Assembly (NCBI GenBank): GCA_023231475.1 | Contig: JALJEE010001725.1 | Location: 23,868-87,867, forward strand | Source of the DNA: Seison nebaliae | Taxonomy: Eukaryota > Rotifera > Pararotatoria > Seisonacea > Seisonidae | DNA length: 64,000 nucleotides | Direction: 5' to 3' | Shown here: positions 1 to 12,500 of the stretch, piece after piece | Layout of the letters: every line of letters begins with the position of its first letter | Position numbering within the stretch: position 1 is the stretch's first letter | Position numbers and translations under genes: made by a program | The notes under the pieces: model-generated | Told to the model about the DNA's origin: nothing | Databases searched by the model: none | Seen by the model: only the letters and a program-made list of their open reading frames with translations

Positions 1-2872
1 TGTTTTCTTCTTTCGTTTCAATTCGAATTTCTAAAAGAAACCATTTGAAAATCAGACATCTTGTAATCGATTAGCGAATCTATGTGCTCTCACCTTATAC
101 GATATGAAGTCCATTCCTTGTAAAGAATATACGTCGTTGATGGTCAAAGAAAATTTATTAAAGTTATCCGATTTAAATAAATAAGTAATCTGGAAATGAG
201 ATGTGGAAACAGACCAGATTTATTCCCTGAAATACTTTACGAACATCACTCCAATGAGAATATGCAATCGATTTATAATGCTGAATATCAACGAATAGAA
301 ACGAATTATCTCTTTCGACAGAGTAAGGCTGATGTTTAAATTATGAGAATTATATAAATTATATTAATATTTGAATAATTAGTGGAATACCAATGTTCTC
401 AATATTAGATTAGCGACATATGATGAAATGGGTCGATTTATTGGTTTGATTAATGCATTTCATGATGCCATCATTCAATTGTGTGGTGGACGACATTACG
501 GATCGATTTATGCATATCTCTTCGGAAATAATTATCGACAGAAAGTTCACATAAAATCTTCAATTTCTTTAATTTCTCATTCTCAACTTTTGTCAGTGTC
601 ACATCAGTTACGACTGGTTAAAGAATCATTCGCCAAATACTCTATTTTTTGATGCATGTTCCATTTGTGATGTTGTTTCTCTCTTATTTCAATATATTTC
701 TCATTAATAGATTTAGAGACATATGAAACAGATAAGAAGTACAGTAAAAGAAAGAAACGAAGTAGTAAGAAAGAGACTCGGAAACTTTATCCAATTTTAG
801 TTAAGATAAAGAACGGCGTTCAAAACATAACACAATATACGAGACGATTCTTTATTATTGATAAAGTGGGAGGAAAAGATCGTTATGGAACTTTCAAACG
901 AATAAGATATGCTAAAAAAATTAAAATGAATATCGAACTAGTTCGTCAAACGAAGAACACTTCAGCTTTCATTTATCCGATTATGATGGAAATTGAATAT
1001 GCTTCGTTCAATTCCTCCAGGACCTATCGATTGGATGAGACGACGGAAGTGATGTTTGAAATGGAATATAAAATGAATTTGAATTGGTTCTCAATTCCAT
1101 TAATCATTTTTCTCGTCATCGGTTCCATCATTGGAATAAGTATTGGAATTTTCAAATCGATGAATTGGAAGAAAATGGATGGGAGAGAATTGCCAGACAT
1201 TCTGGTTAATTTTCTTCTTTTCTTCATTTATTTCATTTCTTCTTTTAGGTGTTAATCCGATTTTCCGTTTATTCGATGGGTTTGATGGCCGATGCCATTT
1301 TCCTCATTTTAATATCTGTCGCTTTCTGGTATTTGATATTCTTTAAAAGACAAGACGTCGCTTACGTCATGTTGCCAACTCCTTCGCAGATGTCATTATT
1401 TAAAATTACTTTAATTATTTGTCTTATTTGTAAAACGATGGAAATTATTCAACTTTTATTCTCACAAATAACAATCGACATTTTCTTCCTCGATTGGGAA
1501 CGATTGAATTTGGTGAGTTCGTGCAGCGATGCTGGAGATCGGAATATTAGATCAGATCCACATGATATGAAGAATCATGTGTCAGCATGGAGAACATATT
1601 TCATAGTCCACGAATGGATCAATTTGCAAACGAAGAGGAAAGTTAATTTGCCGATTCATTTGTTTATTCTTCTTTTCGTTTTAATTGTTAGATATTTGTC
1701 TCCTTTCCTTTCCTCTCAAACTTCTTCATTTATAGATTTGTGACATTCAAAAATATTCGACTTCCGATCCAACATTACAATCAAATGAATTGCTAGCAAG
1801 TGCTCCTTATCATTCACTTTTACGTTTAGCTGTCGGTTTAACGATTTTCGTCATTTTAGGTTATATTCTCTTTCAAATTTTTCTTCTCCAATATTTTTTT
1901 TATATTTTTTTATTATATATTTTAGGAATCGTTCTTTGGATGATTCAGAGATTTATTGTTGAATTATTTATTGAAAATCGCTTAGCTCGATTTGTTGATT
2001 TGTGTATGTTGACGAATATTTCCCTTCTCATATTCTCTCAACGTCGAATGGGATATTATATTCATGGAAGGAATGCTGGACCTACAGCTGACGGCAATAT
2101 TGAAGACATTGCATTGACCATACAACAGGAATCGGAAGTTTCAAATTATTGTTAGTTGGAAATGAATTAATGTAAAAACAAATTAGAGTAAACGAAATTT
2201 GAAAGGATTATTCCCAAAAAAATCCAATCAACAATCATTCATCGTTGTTCTTACAGAGCATTTTCGAACGACTTATGAATCATTCTTAAATAAAGCGAAT
2301 GATTCACATTTGTTCAGAGAAGATATTGGTCACATACGTGCCACATCTACCTCGTTCAGGAATCGCATCCGAACTTATTATCGCTTAAACAGTTTCCTCC
2401 TTCGATTTATCAATGAAGGTGCTCGATTAACCAAATTGAAAAGTAAGAAAGCCACTCTCATATATTCCGGTCCACATTATCGAAGTTGGATAGAAAATTT
2501 ATTAAATGTTCAATTTCGAGATGCTTGTCGATGTTCCATGTTTTATTGTGGTTCCATTCTTATTATATTATTGTCGAGTTAATTCAATTCTTAATTGTAG
2601 ATGATGAACGTCATTTTGATAATGTCATTTGGTATGGAAATGAAAGATGTCTCTTTATCTGGAATGCCATCATCTTCGCTCTCACTGATTATTTTGCTCA
2701 CAGTTATCTAATTGCCGCATTCGTTTGTTGGCTCTTAAACTATGTTAGTTTATTCTCTCACCTCACCTTCACTTCATCATTCATCGATCAGATATTGAAC
2801 CTGATTCGCATCTATCTCGCCATCTTCAATCTACAACGAACAACTTTAGTTGATCCCCGATTCGTTTTCTGA
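1..2872 (+). CDS. TMEM67: Meckelin (TMEM67/MKS3), 5' end cut by window
   Basis: Meckelin is a multi-pass membrane protein of the ciliary transition zone. The reading frame enters the window around position 44 (CNRLANLCALTLYD, compare human CQALGNMC) and runs to the stop at 2870-2872. Landmarks recalled from human meckelin line up in order: a TRRFFIID-like strand near 850, FWYLIFFKRQ, SQITIDIFFLDWER, VSAWRTYFIVHEW, RFVDLCMLTNIS, GYYIHGRNAG, IWYGNE and the C-terminal TLVDPRFVF. Introns placed by frame and homology start near 1205, 1687, 1860, 2151, 2534 and 2743. The one at 2151-2186 is only 36 nt, and all start GTT. The first 850 bases contain at least three more introns whose edges are less certain. 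The N-terminal signal peptide and most of the Cys-rich region lie outside the window. Identity is firm; the 5' exon limits are not. Confidence 0.93.
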
Positions 2873-3098
2873 ATTGCAATACCTCAATAATTTTTTTAAT
2901 TTTTCCTATTTTAGCAATAAATTTCCTTTTCTCAAACTATCCACCCATTATGCTCATCAAATGATGGTTTTGTGTATCAGACGTGACTTTGAGAGTGACG
3001 GAAGCCTCACACAATAAAATTATTAAAAAAATTTAAAAAATATATTTCTGAGAATTTCAAAGAATATTTTTTAAAAATTTAGCTTCAATCCAAAATAA

Positions 3099-4039
3099 AT
3101 GGATCATAATCCGTATGATAAAAAAAGATCAATATCGATCGATGAATCGAATAAGAAGAAATTAGGAGAGGAAGAATTGGAGAAGTTATGTGAATGTGTT
3201 TACGATGATGATTTGAAGAGTATTCTCTTCTCATATTTCCGTCATTCCAATCAAATGGAATCATACGGGAAAGCGGTTATTGATGGAGTGAGATTGCCGG
3301 CACCTATTAACTTCACCAATAACGATCCACCACAAGTTCTCATCGCTGAATTATTGAATGAGTATATGGTGTCACAAGAGAATATGTTACTTTATTATCC
3401 TGTACAATTGAGTGAAATCGGTCAACTTTATAATTATGATTTATATTTGCCTTCGGAGAAGAAAGTTTTATTTCATTTCCATTTCTATCATATTCATTCT
3501 TCTTTTGTAGGCGAATGATCTCTTATTTACACATTATTTGAAAAATTATAAAAAATGTCTCGACTATCTCGCCACAATGAAACAGAATCGATCGAGATAT
3601 CGAACTTTAGAAATTATGAGACTATCCGCCGATACCAAGTTACTCATTTATTAAAATTACTCAATAAATTCTTCTCTTCTTCCTTCGTTATTATTTCTCG
3701 TTTTTTTTCCTTTTTTTTCCTTTTTTTTCCGTTTGAGAAGAGATTGAGTAAATTTTTAGGAAATTTTTTTTTTTGTCATTTAGTCAATTTTAAGGAATAA
3801 TTTCGAAAAAAAATAATGGGATGTGATATCTATAAATAAATTTATTTGGCAGATTAGTGAATTACGATACAGCGAAAAAGAATTTATTGGAAGATAATTT
3901 CAAAAAGAGGAAATTGGCAGATTCGAACTATTTCCAAATGATGATGAGAGAAGCTGACAGAATTACAATTCTATCGAATCAGTTAACGGTGGATGATGTG
4001 CCATCGTCGGCTCTTTCGTCGCCAACAAAGAGAGAATGA
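3099..4039 (+). CDS. LisH-like protein, CEP20/OFD1-type candidate
   Basis: Three exons (about 3099-3466, 3514-3637, 3854-4039) join in frame into a protein of roughly 240 residues. The first intron begins GTTTTA and the second GTTACT. The segment IAELLNEYMVSQENMLLYY followed by SEIGQ has the spacing of a LisH motif as in CEP20/FOPNL (INELIREYLEFNKYKYTAS, then ESGQ) or OFD1. The rest is charged and helical, and it ends in a Ser/Pro-rich tail. LisH proteins of this kind work at centrioles and basal bodies, which would fit the meckelin gene 226 bp upstream on the same strand, but neighbourhood alone proves nothing in an animal genome. The third exon is placed only by frame compatibility. The long T-rich second intron (about 3638-3853) could hide another exon. 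Confidence 0.5.
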
Positions 4040-4064
4040 AAGAAGATTTTGGATGAAATAAATT

Positions 4065-5798
4065 TTACGATTTGTATTTTCTCAATTTCTTTACATTAAT
4101 TTTCTCTCCTTTTTCCACTTGTGTTTGTATCTCTTTCAAATATTCATGTAATTGATGCAACAATGCCATATTGGGAGAGATGAGAGGTGTCTGAAATTCT
4201 TGTGCTAATCGTTGTACATTCATTTGTTTGATATTCACTTGTTTCTTCACTATCTTCGAGATTATTCTATCTAACAATTTCCGATGATCTGGTAAACGAT
4301 CTTTACATTTCCTTCGAATTTTCGATGCCATTTCATTCATTTCGTAATTCAAAGGGAAATCTGGCGCTTCGATCTGATTGACGTCGATACTCGCCAACCA
4401 CGGACATTTGAGTGCTTGTTTCGCACTTATCCGTTTTGCAGGATCGAGTGTCAACATCTGATCTAACAAGTGTTTGGGACCGATGGGAAGGAAATCGAAT
4501 TCGGCTAATAATCGTCTTTGTTGAGGGAGAGTGGTAGAACAGGAACGATATTTCGCATAATATTTCAAATGATACCATTCTGATGGAAATCGATTACCAC
4601 ATAAATTTTGTATTTTCTCCAATTGATGAAATTCGTCTTTACCTTGGAAGATTGGTCTTCTTTTGAATAATTCTCCTAAAATACAACCGACACTCCAGAT
4701 ATCGATTGATGTGGTATAATGTTCCTCTCCAATCAATAATTCTGGAGCTCGATACCATAAAGTAATCACTTTGTTTGTGTATGGTCGTTTTGGAGCATAA
4801 AATCGAGCAAGTCCAAAATCTCCAATTTTCACTTGTCCATTCCGTCGAACGAGTATATTCGAACATTTAATGTCACGATGCATGAAATGATTGGAATGAC
4901 AGAAATGAAGACCCTCCAAAATCTGTTTCATAAACGAAGCAATATGTTCATTAGAGATGGTAATATCATGATTATCGAGAATTCCATATAAATCAAATTC
5001 ACAATATTCAAAAACTAAATAAAATGATATTTCACTAATTGTATCGGTAGTAGTTTGAGATGAATTATCATCTTCTTCACTTACAACATCTTTTAATGAA
5101 ACAATATTTGGATGACGCAATTCTTTCAATATCTTTATCTCTCGAACAGCTGTTATTGGGAATCCTTCCTTCTCATGATCTAATCGAACTTTCTTCAATG
5201 CTACCACTTCATCTGTTCGCTTATCTTTCGCTTTATATACATAACCAAAAGTTCCTTCTCCAATTCTCGTTTCAATCTCATAAATTTCATTAACGATACC
5301 ACTACCCCAATTAAAATGAATTTTTTTATTCTTCAATTCAATTCTTCGTTTAGTGGACGAACGTCTCTTTTGTAATTCGTCCAAATTACGATATAATTTC
5401 TCACGTTCACTAATCGTCCAAATTTGAACGAATGTCGATTCTTTTGGTGATGATGGTGTTGAATTCTTCCTACCAATTGCTAATGGTGGAGATGTGGTAG
5501 TTGTTGTTGATTGGAGGGATTGGTGGTCATTCGATGTCGTATTATAAGGAATTTGTTTCATATTATTATTCGTCAGATAAGATGGACGACGAGATAATGA
5601 ATTGGATGATGTCGTTCGATTCATATCGGAAGAGATTCCACAACTATCTTGTCTCGAACGTTTCCAATATTGTTCTTCTTTCTCTTGTATATTATTTCTC
5701 ATTTTCCTTCTTTTCATCTCGTTCCCAATCTGTTTCCGTCCATGATTATTCGATAATTCAAGATTAATCGTTCGTCCTTTGTCGAAAGTTGGATGCAT
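4065..5798 (-). CDS. CDK12: Cyclin-dependent kinase 12/13-like
   Basis: This single-exon gene encodes 577 aa. A basic, Ser/Asn/Thr-rich N-terminus (about 1-165) precedes a complete kinase domain. The glycine loop is GEGTFGYVYKA, the ATP lysine is in VALKKV, the cyclin-binding helix reads PITAVREIKILKEL, the catalytic loop is HRDIKCSNIL, the metal-binding motif is DFGLARFYA, and the T-loop end is PYTNKVITLWYRAPELLIGEE. KCSN plus RPYTNKVITLWYR is the signature of the CDK12/CDK13 (Ctk1) group, whose members phosphorylate the RNA polymerase II tail together with cyclin K. The C-terminal helix beyond the kinase core is present. Human CDK12 has a far longer RS- and Pro-rich N-terminus, so this is a slimmed version. 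No intron is seen. CDK9 is less likely because of the KCSN/NKVITLWYR pattern. Confidence 0.88.
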   Translation of the reverse strand: MHPTFDKGRTINLELSNNHGRKQIGNEMKRRKMRNNIQEKEEQYWKRSRQDSCGISSDMNRTTSSNSLSRRPSYLTNNNMKQIPYNTTSNDHQSLQSTTTTTSPPLAIGRKNSTPSSPKESTFVQIWTISEREKLYRNLDELQKRRSSTKRRIELKNKKIHFNWGSGIVNEIYEIETRIGEGTFGYVYKAKDKRTDEVVALKKVRLDHEKEGFPITAVREIKILKELRHPNIVSLKDVVSEEDDNSSQTTTDTISEISFYLVFEYCEFDLYGILDNHDITISNEHIASFMKQILEGLHFCHSNHFMHRDIKCSNILVRRNGQVKIGDFGLARFYAPKRPYTNKVITLWYRAPELLIGEEHYTTSIDIWSVGCILGELFKRRPIFQGKDEFHQLEKIQNLCGNRFPSEWYHLKYYAKYRSCSTTLPQQRRLLAEFDFLPIGPKHLLDQMLTLDPAKRISAKQALKCPWLASIDVNQIEAPDFPLNYEMNEMASKIRRKCKDRLPDHRKLLDRIISKIVKKQVNIKQMNVQRLAQEFQTPLISPNMALLHQLHEYLKEIQTQVEKGEKINVKKLRKYKS

Positions 5799-6266
5799 TT
5801 AAAAAAAATTAAATTAAAAAATTAATTTATTCTACTTTTCCCATAAGCTCATTATTGGAATATGATGAGAATGGAAAAGCTTCCTCTCAACTCCATTCAT
5901 CCAATCTCCATATAAGGCTTACGTCATCTCAATTAGATTCATCTCTCTCATTCAACTCGATGTAATTAAACTGAAAAATTTTATCAAAATTACTTTCATC
6001 CACCATTTCCAGATATAAATACGTAAAAACAACTCGATTATTTCAATTGTGATCGTTTTAAAAAATGATAAATATTTGACAATTCTCAATGTAGTTTTGA
6101 GTTGGTGAAATTTCAATTGACATTTTGAGAAGGATTGAGAAAATTTGTGTATGATCAACAAAAAAGTTTATTAACTAAAACATTTAAATTTCAGATTTGT
6201 TATCAGCCAATCGATTATTAGTTAAAAGAAAAACATGTTTTTAAGCAGATGAGGCAAAAGAAAAAC
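5799..6266. other. Intergenic, CDK12 promoter side
   Basis: This gap lies between the CDK12 start codon and the stop of the next minus-strand gene. A T-rich ORF in 5952-6161 has biased, hydrophobic composition and no recognisable motif, so I treat it as non-coding. It presumably holds the CDK12 promoter and the 3' UTR of the pseudokinase. Confidence 0.5.
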
Positions 6267-7574
6267 TTATTTGCCTGGTTCGGTTGTTTCGCCCCAGTTG
6301 GGCAAGTTGAATGCACCTTCGTTTATTTCCGTCGGTGCAAATTGAACAGTGTCGGTATATTCAGATCGTTTCAATTCATTCGGCTTAAGAGGTAGACCAT
6401 AAGGATGAAGATGAGAACCTTCTTCTAAATCGGGGAAATGTATTTGGTTAAAAAATGGTTCGTTAAGTATTTGAGTGGTGGCACCAGCGGCACCTAAACG
6501 ACTATCTTGTAAATTATGTGTCAGTTTTAGAATGATCTTTTTCGTGTTGGCATCAAAGGCGATACGACTTAATTTCCATTCGACTTGACGATCCCATGGT
6601 GCTTGCAACGGAAACAATAGACCTCTCTCCAATGTCATCATTTCGTACATGATGAGACCTAAAGCGAAACAATCAACGGAATGGTCGAAACCATCGGGAA
6701 AACAATCGGGCCAGCGACGTTCAGGTGGAGCGTATTCTTTTGAACCGCAGAAAGTTTTAGTGAACGTCTTCGAACCGATATCACAATTATAATGTTTAGT
6801 GAAACCGCAAATTTGGAGACGACCACTACCATGAACTAAGATATTATCTGGTTTCAAGTCTCCGTGAATCACTCCAAGTCCATGAAGGAAGGTGAGACCT
6901 AGAGTGATCTGTCCAGCCCATGTGGCGGTTTGTAGAGGTGAAAGAGGACGAGACATCCAACTAAGATAGTAAGTAAGATTGCCAAGATCAGCTAATTCCA
7001 ATAACATGAAAGCATAACTCTTAGTTTGAGCGACACAAGCCGTATTGTGAAGATGTACGATGAAGTTGGATTTTGGATCGGATGTCGAATCGAATGAGAT
7101 TTTATATAACAATTTTCTCTCATTCTCTAAAGCTTTTATGGCAGCTTCTTCTCCATTTAATCGTCGTGCAACATTCGCTTTTCGGAAGACCTTGACAGCA
7201 CAGAACTGCTTCGTTACATTATCGTATGCGAGATAAATTCTCGAATACGGTCCACAACCAAATAGATCGAGATGATCAACGGGACATTTTGGAGCATCAG
7301 TTCGTACATATGTAGCGAAATCGGAATCGAGAAATGTAGCTGTAGAATTCAGCATATTGTCATCCACACTCATGTACGTGTTTACGCCGTGCTCGAGGAG
7401 AGTTTGGCGAAATCTCCAAAATTTATTATAGGCCATGGCACATTCTGCTTCCAATCGGATCGGTTTCTCGAAATAATGCTCCGTATTTTTGAATGGAACT
7501 CCTTTCATGTAATAAGGTATCTGTAAATCTGACAAGTTGTTTGGAACAGTATAATTATTCAATTGATCTTGCAT
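6267..7574 (-). CDS. AGC-like protein pseudokinase
   Basis: This single-exon gene encodes 435 aa. A unique region of about 90 residues precedes a kinase fold. The nucleotide-binding loop is GCGPYSRIYLAY, the ATP lysine is in CAVKVF, and the catalytic loop is VIHGDLKPDNIL, where HRD has become HGD but the Asp is kept. The DFG position reads ICGFTK, so the magnesium-binding Asp is replaced by Gly and the Gly by Thr. The activation segment TKTFCGSKEYAPPE resembles the AGC pattern FCGTPEYxAPE. Lobe helices follow (SVDCFALGLIMYEMM). Loss of the DFG Asp normally abolishes or strongly weakens phosphotransfer, so a scaffolding or allosteric role is inferred. The nearest family is unclear; RSK-like or other AGC kinases are the best guess. 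The initiating ATG is the first in the frame. Confidence 0.75.
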   Translation of the reverse strand: MQDQLNNYTVPNNLSDLQIPYYMKGVPFKNTEHYFEKPIRLEAECAMAYNKFWRFRQTLLEHGVNTYMSVDDNMLNSTATFLDSDFATYVRTDAPKCPVDHLDLFGCGPYSRIYLAYDNVTKQFCAVKVFRKANVARRLNGEEAAIKALENERKLLYKISFDSTSDPKSNFIVHLHNTACVAQTKSYAFMLLELADLGNLTYYLSWMSRPLSPLQTATWAGQITLGLTFLHGLGVIHGDLKPDNILVHGSGRLQICGFTKHYNCDIGSKTFTKTFCGSKEYAPPERRWPDCFPDGFDHSVDCFALGLIMYEMMTLERGLLFPLQAPWDRQVEWKLSRIAFDANTKKIILKLTHNLQDSRLGAAGATTQILNEPFFNQIHFPDLEEGSHLHPYGLPLKPNELKRSEYTDTVQFAPTEINEGAFNLPNWGETTEPGK

Positions 7575-9555
7575 CTTGTGTAGAAAGAAATGAAACTAAA
7601 CCAAAATGAAAAGAATCCACTTAAAAAATTTTCGTGCAATTAAACCAATTCCAATTTCAATTTATATGCTCTTCAACCAAACACTCTCTCACTTTTACTA
7701 ATTCTCATCGAATCCAAACTCTGAATTTCATCTACTCATTCCATTTTATATACCTTCCAAACGACTTTCCTCCCACCGCTCACCCTCCACCATCATCCTT
7801 TATATATGCACGTACTAGATTGTCGCTTAAGCAAATCTCAAGATATTAAGGTAACTCAATTCTTTCTACTTACATTACCCACTCAACCATTAGTCCCATA
7901 TGCATACATAGTAGAAAAGGTGACTCCACAAATGAATGTGATCATTCTCTTTAGAACATTATGCAAACGACCATTCTTCTAAGAATTGTTTTAGCGAATC
8001 TTCCTACAATCTCTTTCGCCCGCTCCTCCCAACAACTAGACGCAAACAAATTCATTCGTTATCAAACACACTAGAATTATTCTCTTCCGCCTACTCCTAC
8101 TCCATCCTTAAACTTTTTACGAGCAATATTCGACCTACAAACCAAATCTCATACGTGGCTCTCTAACACAAGGAAGAAATCTCGATTTAGAAATAAATGG
8201 AATTGGTCGAATGATCTAGCATATAATCTAGCCATCTACATATCGTCCATATCAGAGAAAGGAAGAGTTATATTTTGAACTTCTCGATTTATGAGGGAGA
8301 TTGTCCTCCAATCCTCTACACTCATTTCATTTGGCCACTTCATATGGTTTCCATAACTAATCAAGAGGTCACAAATATTGATGATTCTCCTCACTTCTTT
8401 TATTTAGTTTAATGAACTAGTTAAAAAAAAAAGAAAAGACTGAAATCCACCATCCAAATTGAAGAAGAGATATAACGGACATATTCTCCAATAATTTCTT
8501 TTTTATTCACTCTTCCCCGCTCCAACCAGCTCATTTGGTGAGTATGCGAATTCATATAAGAATTTCCAATAATATTCTCCGTTAATCTAATATTGCCTTG
8601 AACGATATGAATAAACAATGATGAATAAAAATTTATAGAAACTTTTCTTCTCCTAGATAGTTTGTGGATAAATCCAATTTTCTACTAATTTATTTTAATC
8701 ATTTGTTTTTTCGTTTCATAAAGAACTAATGGATATAATTTTTAGTTGAATAGTTTTCAAAACGAATTAGATTAGTATTTGAGATTTATTCTTCTTCTTC
8801 TTCTTCTTCTTCTTCTTCTACTTCTCCTTCATCTCACAAGTCAACTGATTTTATTGGAGAGGAATATATATTTGTATAATTTCCGTTATGAAACCTAGTT
8901 GGAATGATACTAATCGGCATTGTAATTAAATTACGGTTTAGCTTTTAAATATCACCCTAACTGTGACATATGAGAGAATTAATGAAATTTGAATGTTTTT
9001 TTTTTTATTCTGCAAATGCAATCGAGAAAAGAAAAAGGAAAATTTTCGAAATTTTTTTCTTCTTTTATCGAACGAGACGATTATGAGGAGATGTGTGTCA
9101 TTGTGTCAGTATGTGGAGCATGACAGTGGAAAAGTGGAAAACGAGCGATTACAGAACAAGATGTAATCGGAAATCAATATGAGAGGAAATTGGATGAAAA
9201 GGACGAACGACTGATTACGTACTCAGCAAATGTGCAGTCGATGAAAGTGGATGATAGATGTAGTTGTCATATTTTCTCTTATGTTATTATGATAATGGTG
9301 ACGGTGGTGGTGGTGATGATGGAATTATAATGAAAATAGGAAATGTTATATAAATCATTCATCATTCCCTCGTATCAGTATCGAGATGAGAAGGAATTGG
9401 AAGGAATTTCATTTATTTCTTGGAACATCATCACCAACTCTCCCTTCCTCCCCATTCCAACATATTTATCAGAGATAGGACAGTTTTATTCATTTTACAT
9501 TTCCTTTTCTTTTTCTCCCCGATTATTAGTATAATAAAAAAAAAGGAGACGAAAT
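7575..9555. other. Intergenic region with CTT microsatellite
   Basis: About 2 kb lies between the divergent pseudokinase and KIAA0513 genes. I see no supported gene. Short ORFs near 7634, 8421 and 9343 lack coding character. A (CTT)n run lies at about 8790-8829. Both promoters should lie here. Confidence 0.5.
8790..8829. repeat. (CTT)n microsatellite
   Basis: About 13 uninterrupted CTT units lie between the pseudokinase and KIAA0513 genes. Confidence 0.9.
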
Positions 9556-12500
9556 ATGGAATTAATTGACGCCATCATCTCATCAACACAACAACAATTG
9601 AATTGGGTGAGAAAGAAGCAATTGGATATTTTGGAGAATTCGAAAGAATTAATTGATGAAATGGAATTGGCGCAAATGATTGTCAGTGAGACCATCCGGC
9701 TCGCTCTCGCTACACTCATATATCAACGTGTCATGGAGAAATGTTTGAGGGAGATGGTAAGTTCACGATGTTCGATCGTTAACTTTGTGCTTGTGGAGAT
9801 CGTCAGTGAAATTCATCAACAAAATACAAATAATACAATTGATAGGTACGAGAACGATGACAGACAACATAAATTCATTGAATATTGCCGAGTTTGTATT
9901 CTCTTTTCTTTTATCAATTCACCTTCATGCTTTCCACACGTCCTCTCTCAACTACTGATTACTCGTCATATGAAACTTTGCCAGGTTTATGGCTCAATCC
10001 ATTCATTCCCCTTCAACCTCCTCACCAACCCATCCGACTAACTAACTAACTTTATCCGAAACTTTTTCTCATTGAATAATTTTTACAGGAATTCTTAACA
10101 GTTTCCTCGTATTTTTTTTATATTTGCACTATCGCTTCATTAAGTTGCATTATATCGATTTTCATTTGAATTACTGCTTAATTCACTGGTTGAAAGTGGA
10201 GATGATGGAAATTTAATAAAGATTCTTCAGCATTACTTAACTCGCTCTTCTCTGGTCGTCTGCGAATGGAACCGAAGGAGGTAAGAAAAAATGAAATGGA
10301 AGAAACGATCCGCCTCCAACTTCATGTTACATGTTTCACTTTCATGTTCTATACATCTAACTGAAGTAATAGGAAAGAAAATTCGGTTGAATGGATTAAA
10401 AAATTTTCCATTTATATCTTCTCCGTCTTCTACAAGAGTTCCCTTCCCATAACTAATCACTTGACCTATACCAGAGATAAATATTGTTTCCTAAACCGAG
10501 AACAACATTAAATGGTCGCACAGTTCGATATTGGCGATAATGACATATCTATCTTCGTCTAATTTATTTCTTATTAGCGAATTTATTGGACATGACCTAT
10601 TTGGGTGGGGGTAGAGGAAAATGTATTTTAAATAAATATTTATGTTCGAGCTAGTTCGGCTCTTCATCATCCCACTCCCATTTATAGTCTGCGAGAGAAT
10701 TATTTATTTCCATTTACACGTATATCTTCTGACTTTGGAGAAGATGAAAGATTAAGTGATTTGTCTGTTTTAGTATGTTTTCTGGAAGATCATCTGCATG
10801 TGATGAAGGAAAATTTGTTGAAATGTCTTATTGGAAAATGAACGTCTTATTGTTCTCACTCAGTCAACGAGTCAGTCAACGAGTCAGTCAACGAGTAAGC
10901 GGGCGACATGTCTCACTAGTAAGAGAGACTGAGATGTGCGAAGAATGAGCGAGTAGTGCCCAGGAGAAATATCATCGATCTTCTTAAATTGTTGATGGAA
11001 GGATAAAAGATCAGGATAATTTCCTTATAGTAATAACATAAAGAAATCTTTTATAATTATTGATATTTACTGTAATATTAGAAGTAAATCCAAATCGAAT
11101 TTTTACCTATGAGCAAATATCTAATATGGTAATGAACATTCGTTTATTTTCCTATGTCACTCCTCTCTCACATATCGCCCATCAGAAGAATGAGTCGATA
11201 TATACGTATATGGCATGTAACCTAAATTTTCTTTCGTGAATGTCAGAAAAGAAATTCCTTTAACCCAAATGAATTCATCATACCAATCAGTTATTCAATT
11301 TGTCGCTTCAATATCTTCTTTCTCATTTCGTCGTAGCTTCCATCTATTTTTCTTATCACAATAATAATATTCATTCGGTTACTGACATTTCTTCTTTTTC
11401 ATTTCTAGAGCTCTTCTGGTAAGCAGGTCTTCCTTTCGACTCTCCAATACATCTTCCCCAACTCGCCAATGGAAGACCAATATATCAATCAAACCGTCTT
11501 CTCCAGACTCCAACAACATTTCAGTCTCATACTCTTCCAATGTTACGAAACGGATAATTATGAACACATTCTACAACTAATTAACAAATGTTTCTCCTAT
11601 TACACTTATCAAGCATTAGGCAATCATTCCATGAGACGTTCCTTATTTATCAATGATACTCGACTTAGTATCACTCCCCAAACTGACAGTCGAATGTCTT
11701 CACTCGCCCAAGATTCCAATAATAATCTACCCAAATTAACCAATGAACAACAACTCAATCTCAAACAAACGTTAGCATTCAAAATGGAACGACTCGCTAA
11801 AACGAGACCACTCCTCGGCTACATCACTCAACCATTCTCGATGATCGAGAGCCAATCAACGAAAACAGAGGAAGTGATCGATCTGAAAGACAATCGAAAG
11901 AAATCCATTATCGAAATGAAGAAACGACCAATCGACAAAATTCGTAGATCTGTTTTCACTTATCATGTCGGACAAGATGGTTTCCGACAATCCATCTCAA
12001 ACGTCTTCCGTCGTTCCAGTAACGTCAAATTAGAAAATGACGACAATCAAAATCCGTTAGAATTGGATTTAGATGATGATTGGACAGATGAGGAATATAT
12101 CGATTTGGATGAAGCGAACATAATCGTAGAAGAAGATATTACTGATCTCGACAGTTCCAATACCAGATTCTCCTTACCAGCTTTATTCACTCAGAGATTG
12201 TCCAATGCATTTCCCTTCCTCCAACCCAAAGTTGAAGATGTTCAAATGGATGAATCATCCAACGTTACACAACCGGAAAAGAAAGAAAAACGAATTCCAA
12301 TGGCACGAATGCAAACCGTATTAGGTAATATTGGTGAAGAAAATGAAGATGATGAAAATGAAATTAATGAGCCCGCGGCAAAACAGAGACAAACTGTCCC
12401 AAATATCAGACTAAGTCAATCGCCATTTCTCTCAGAAATGACTCGAGACTCCACCGAATCAGATAATATCGACGAAGCTTTTCGAATTGTCGCTAATGAA

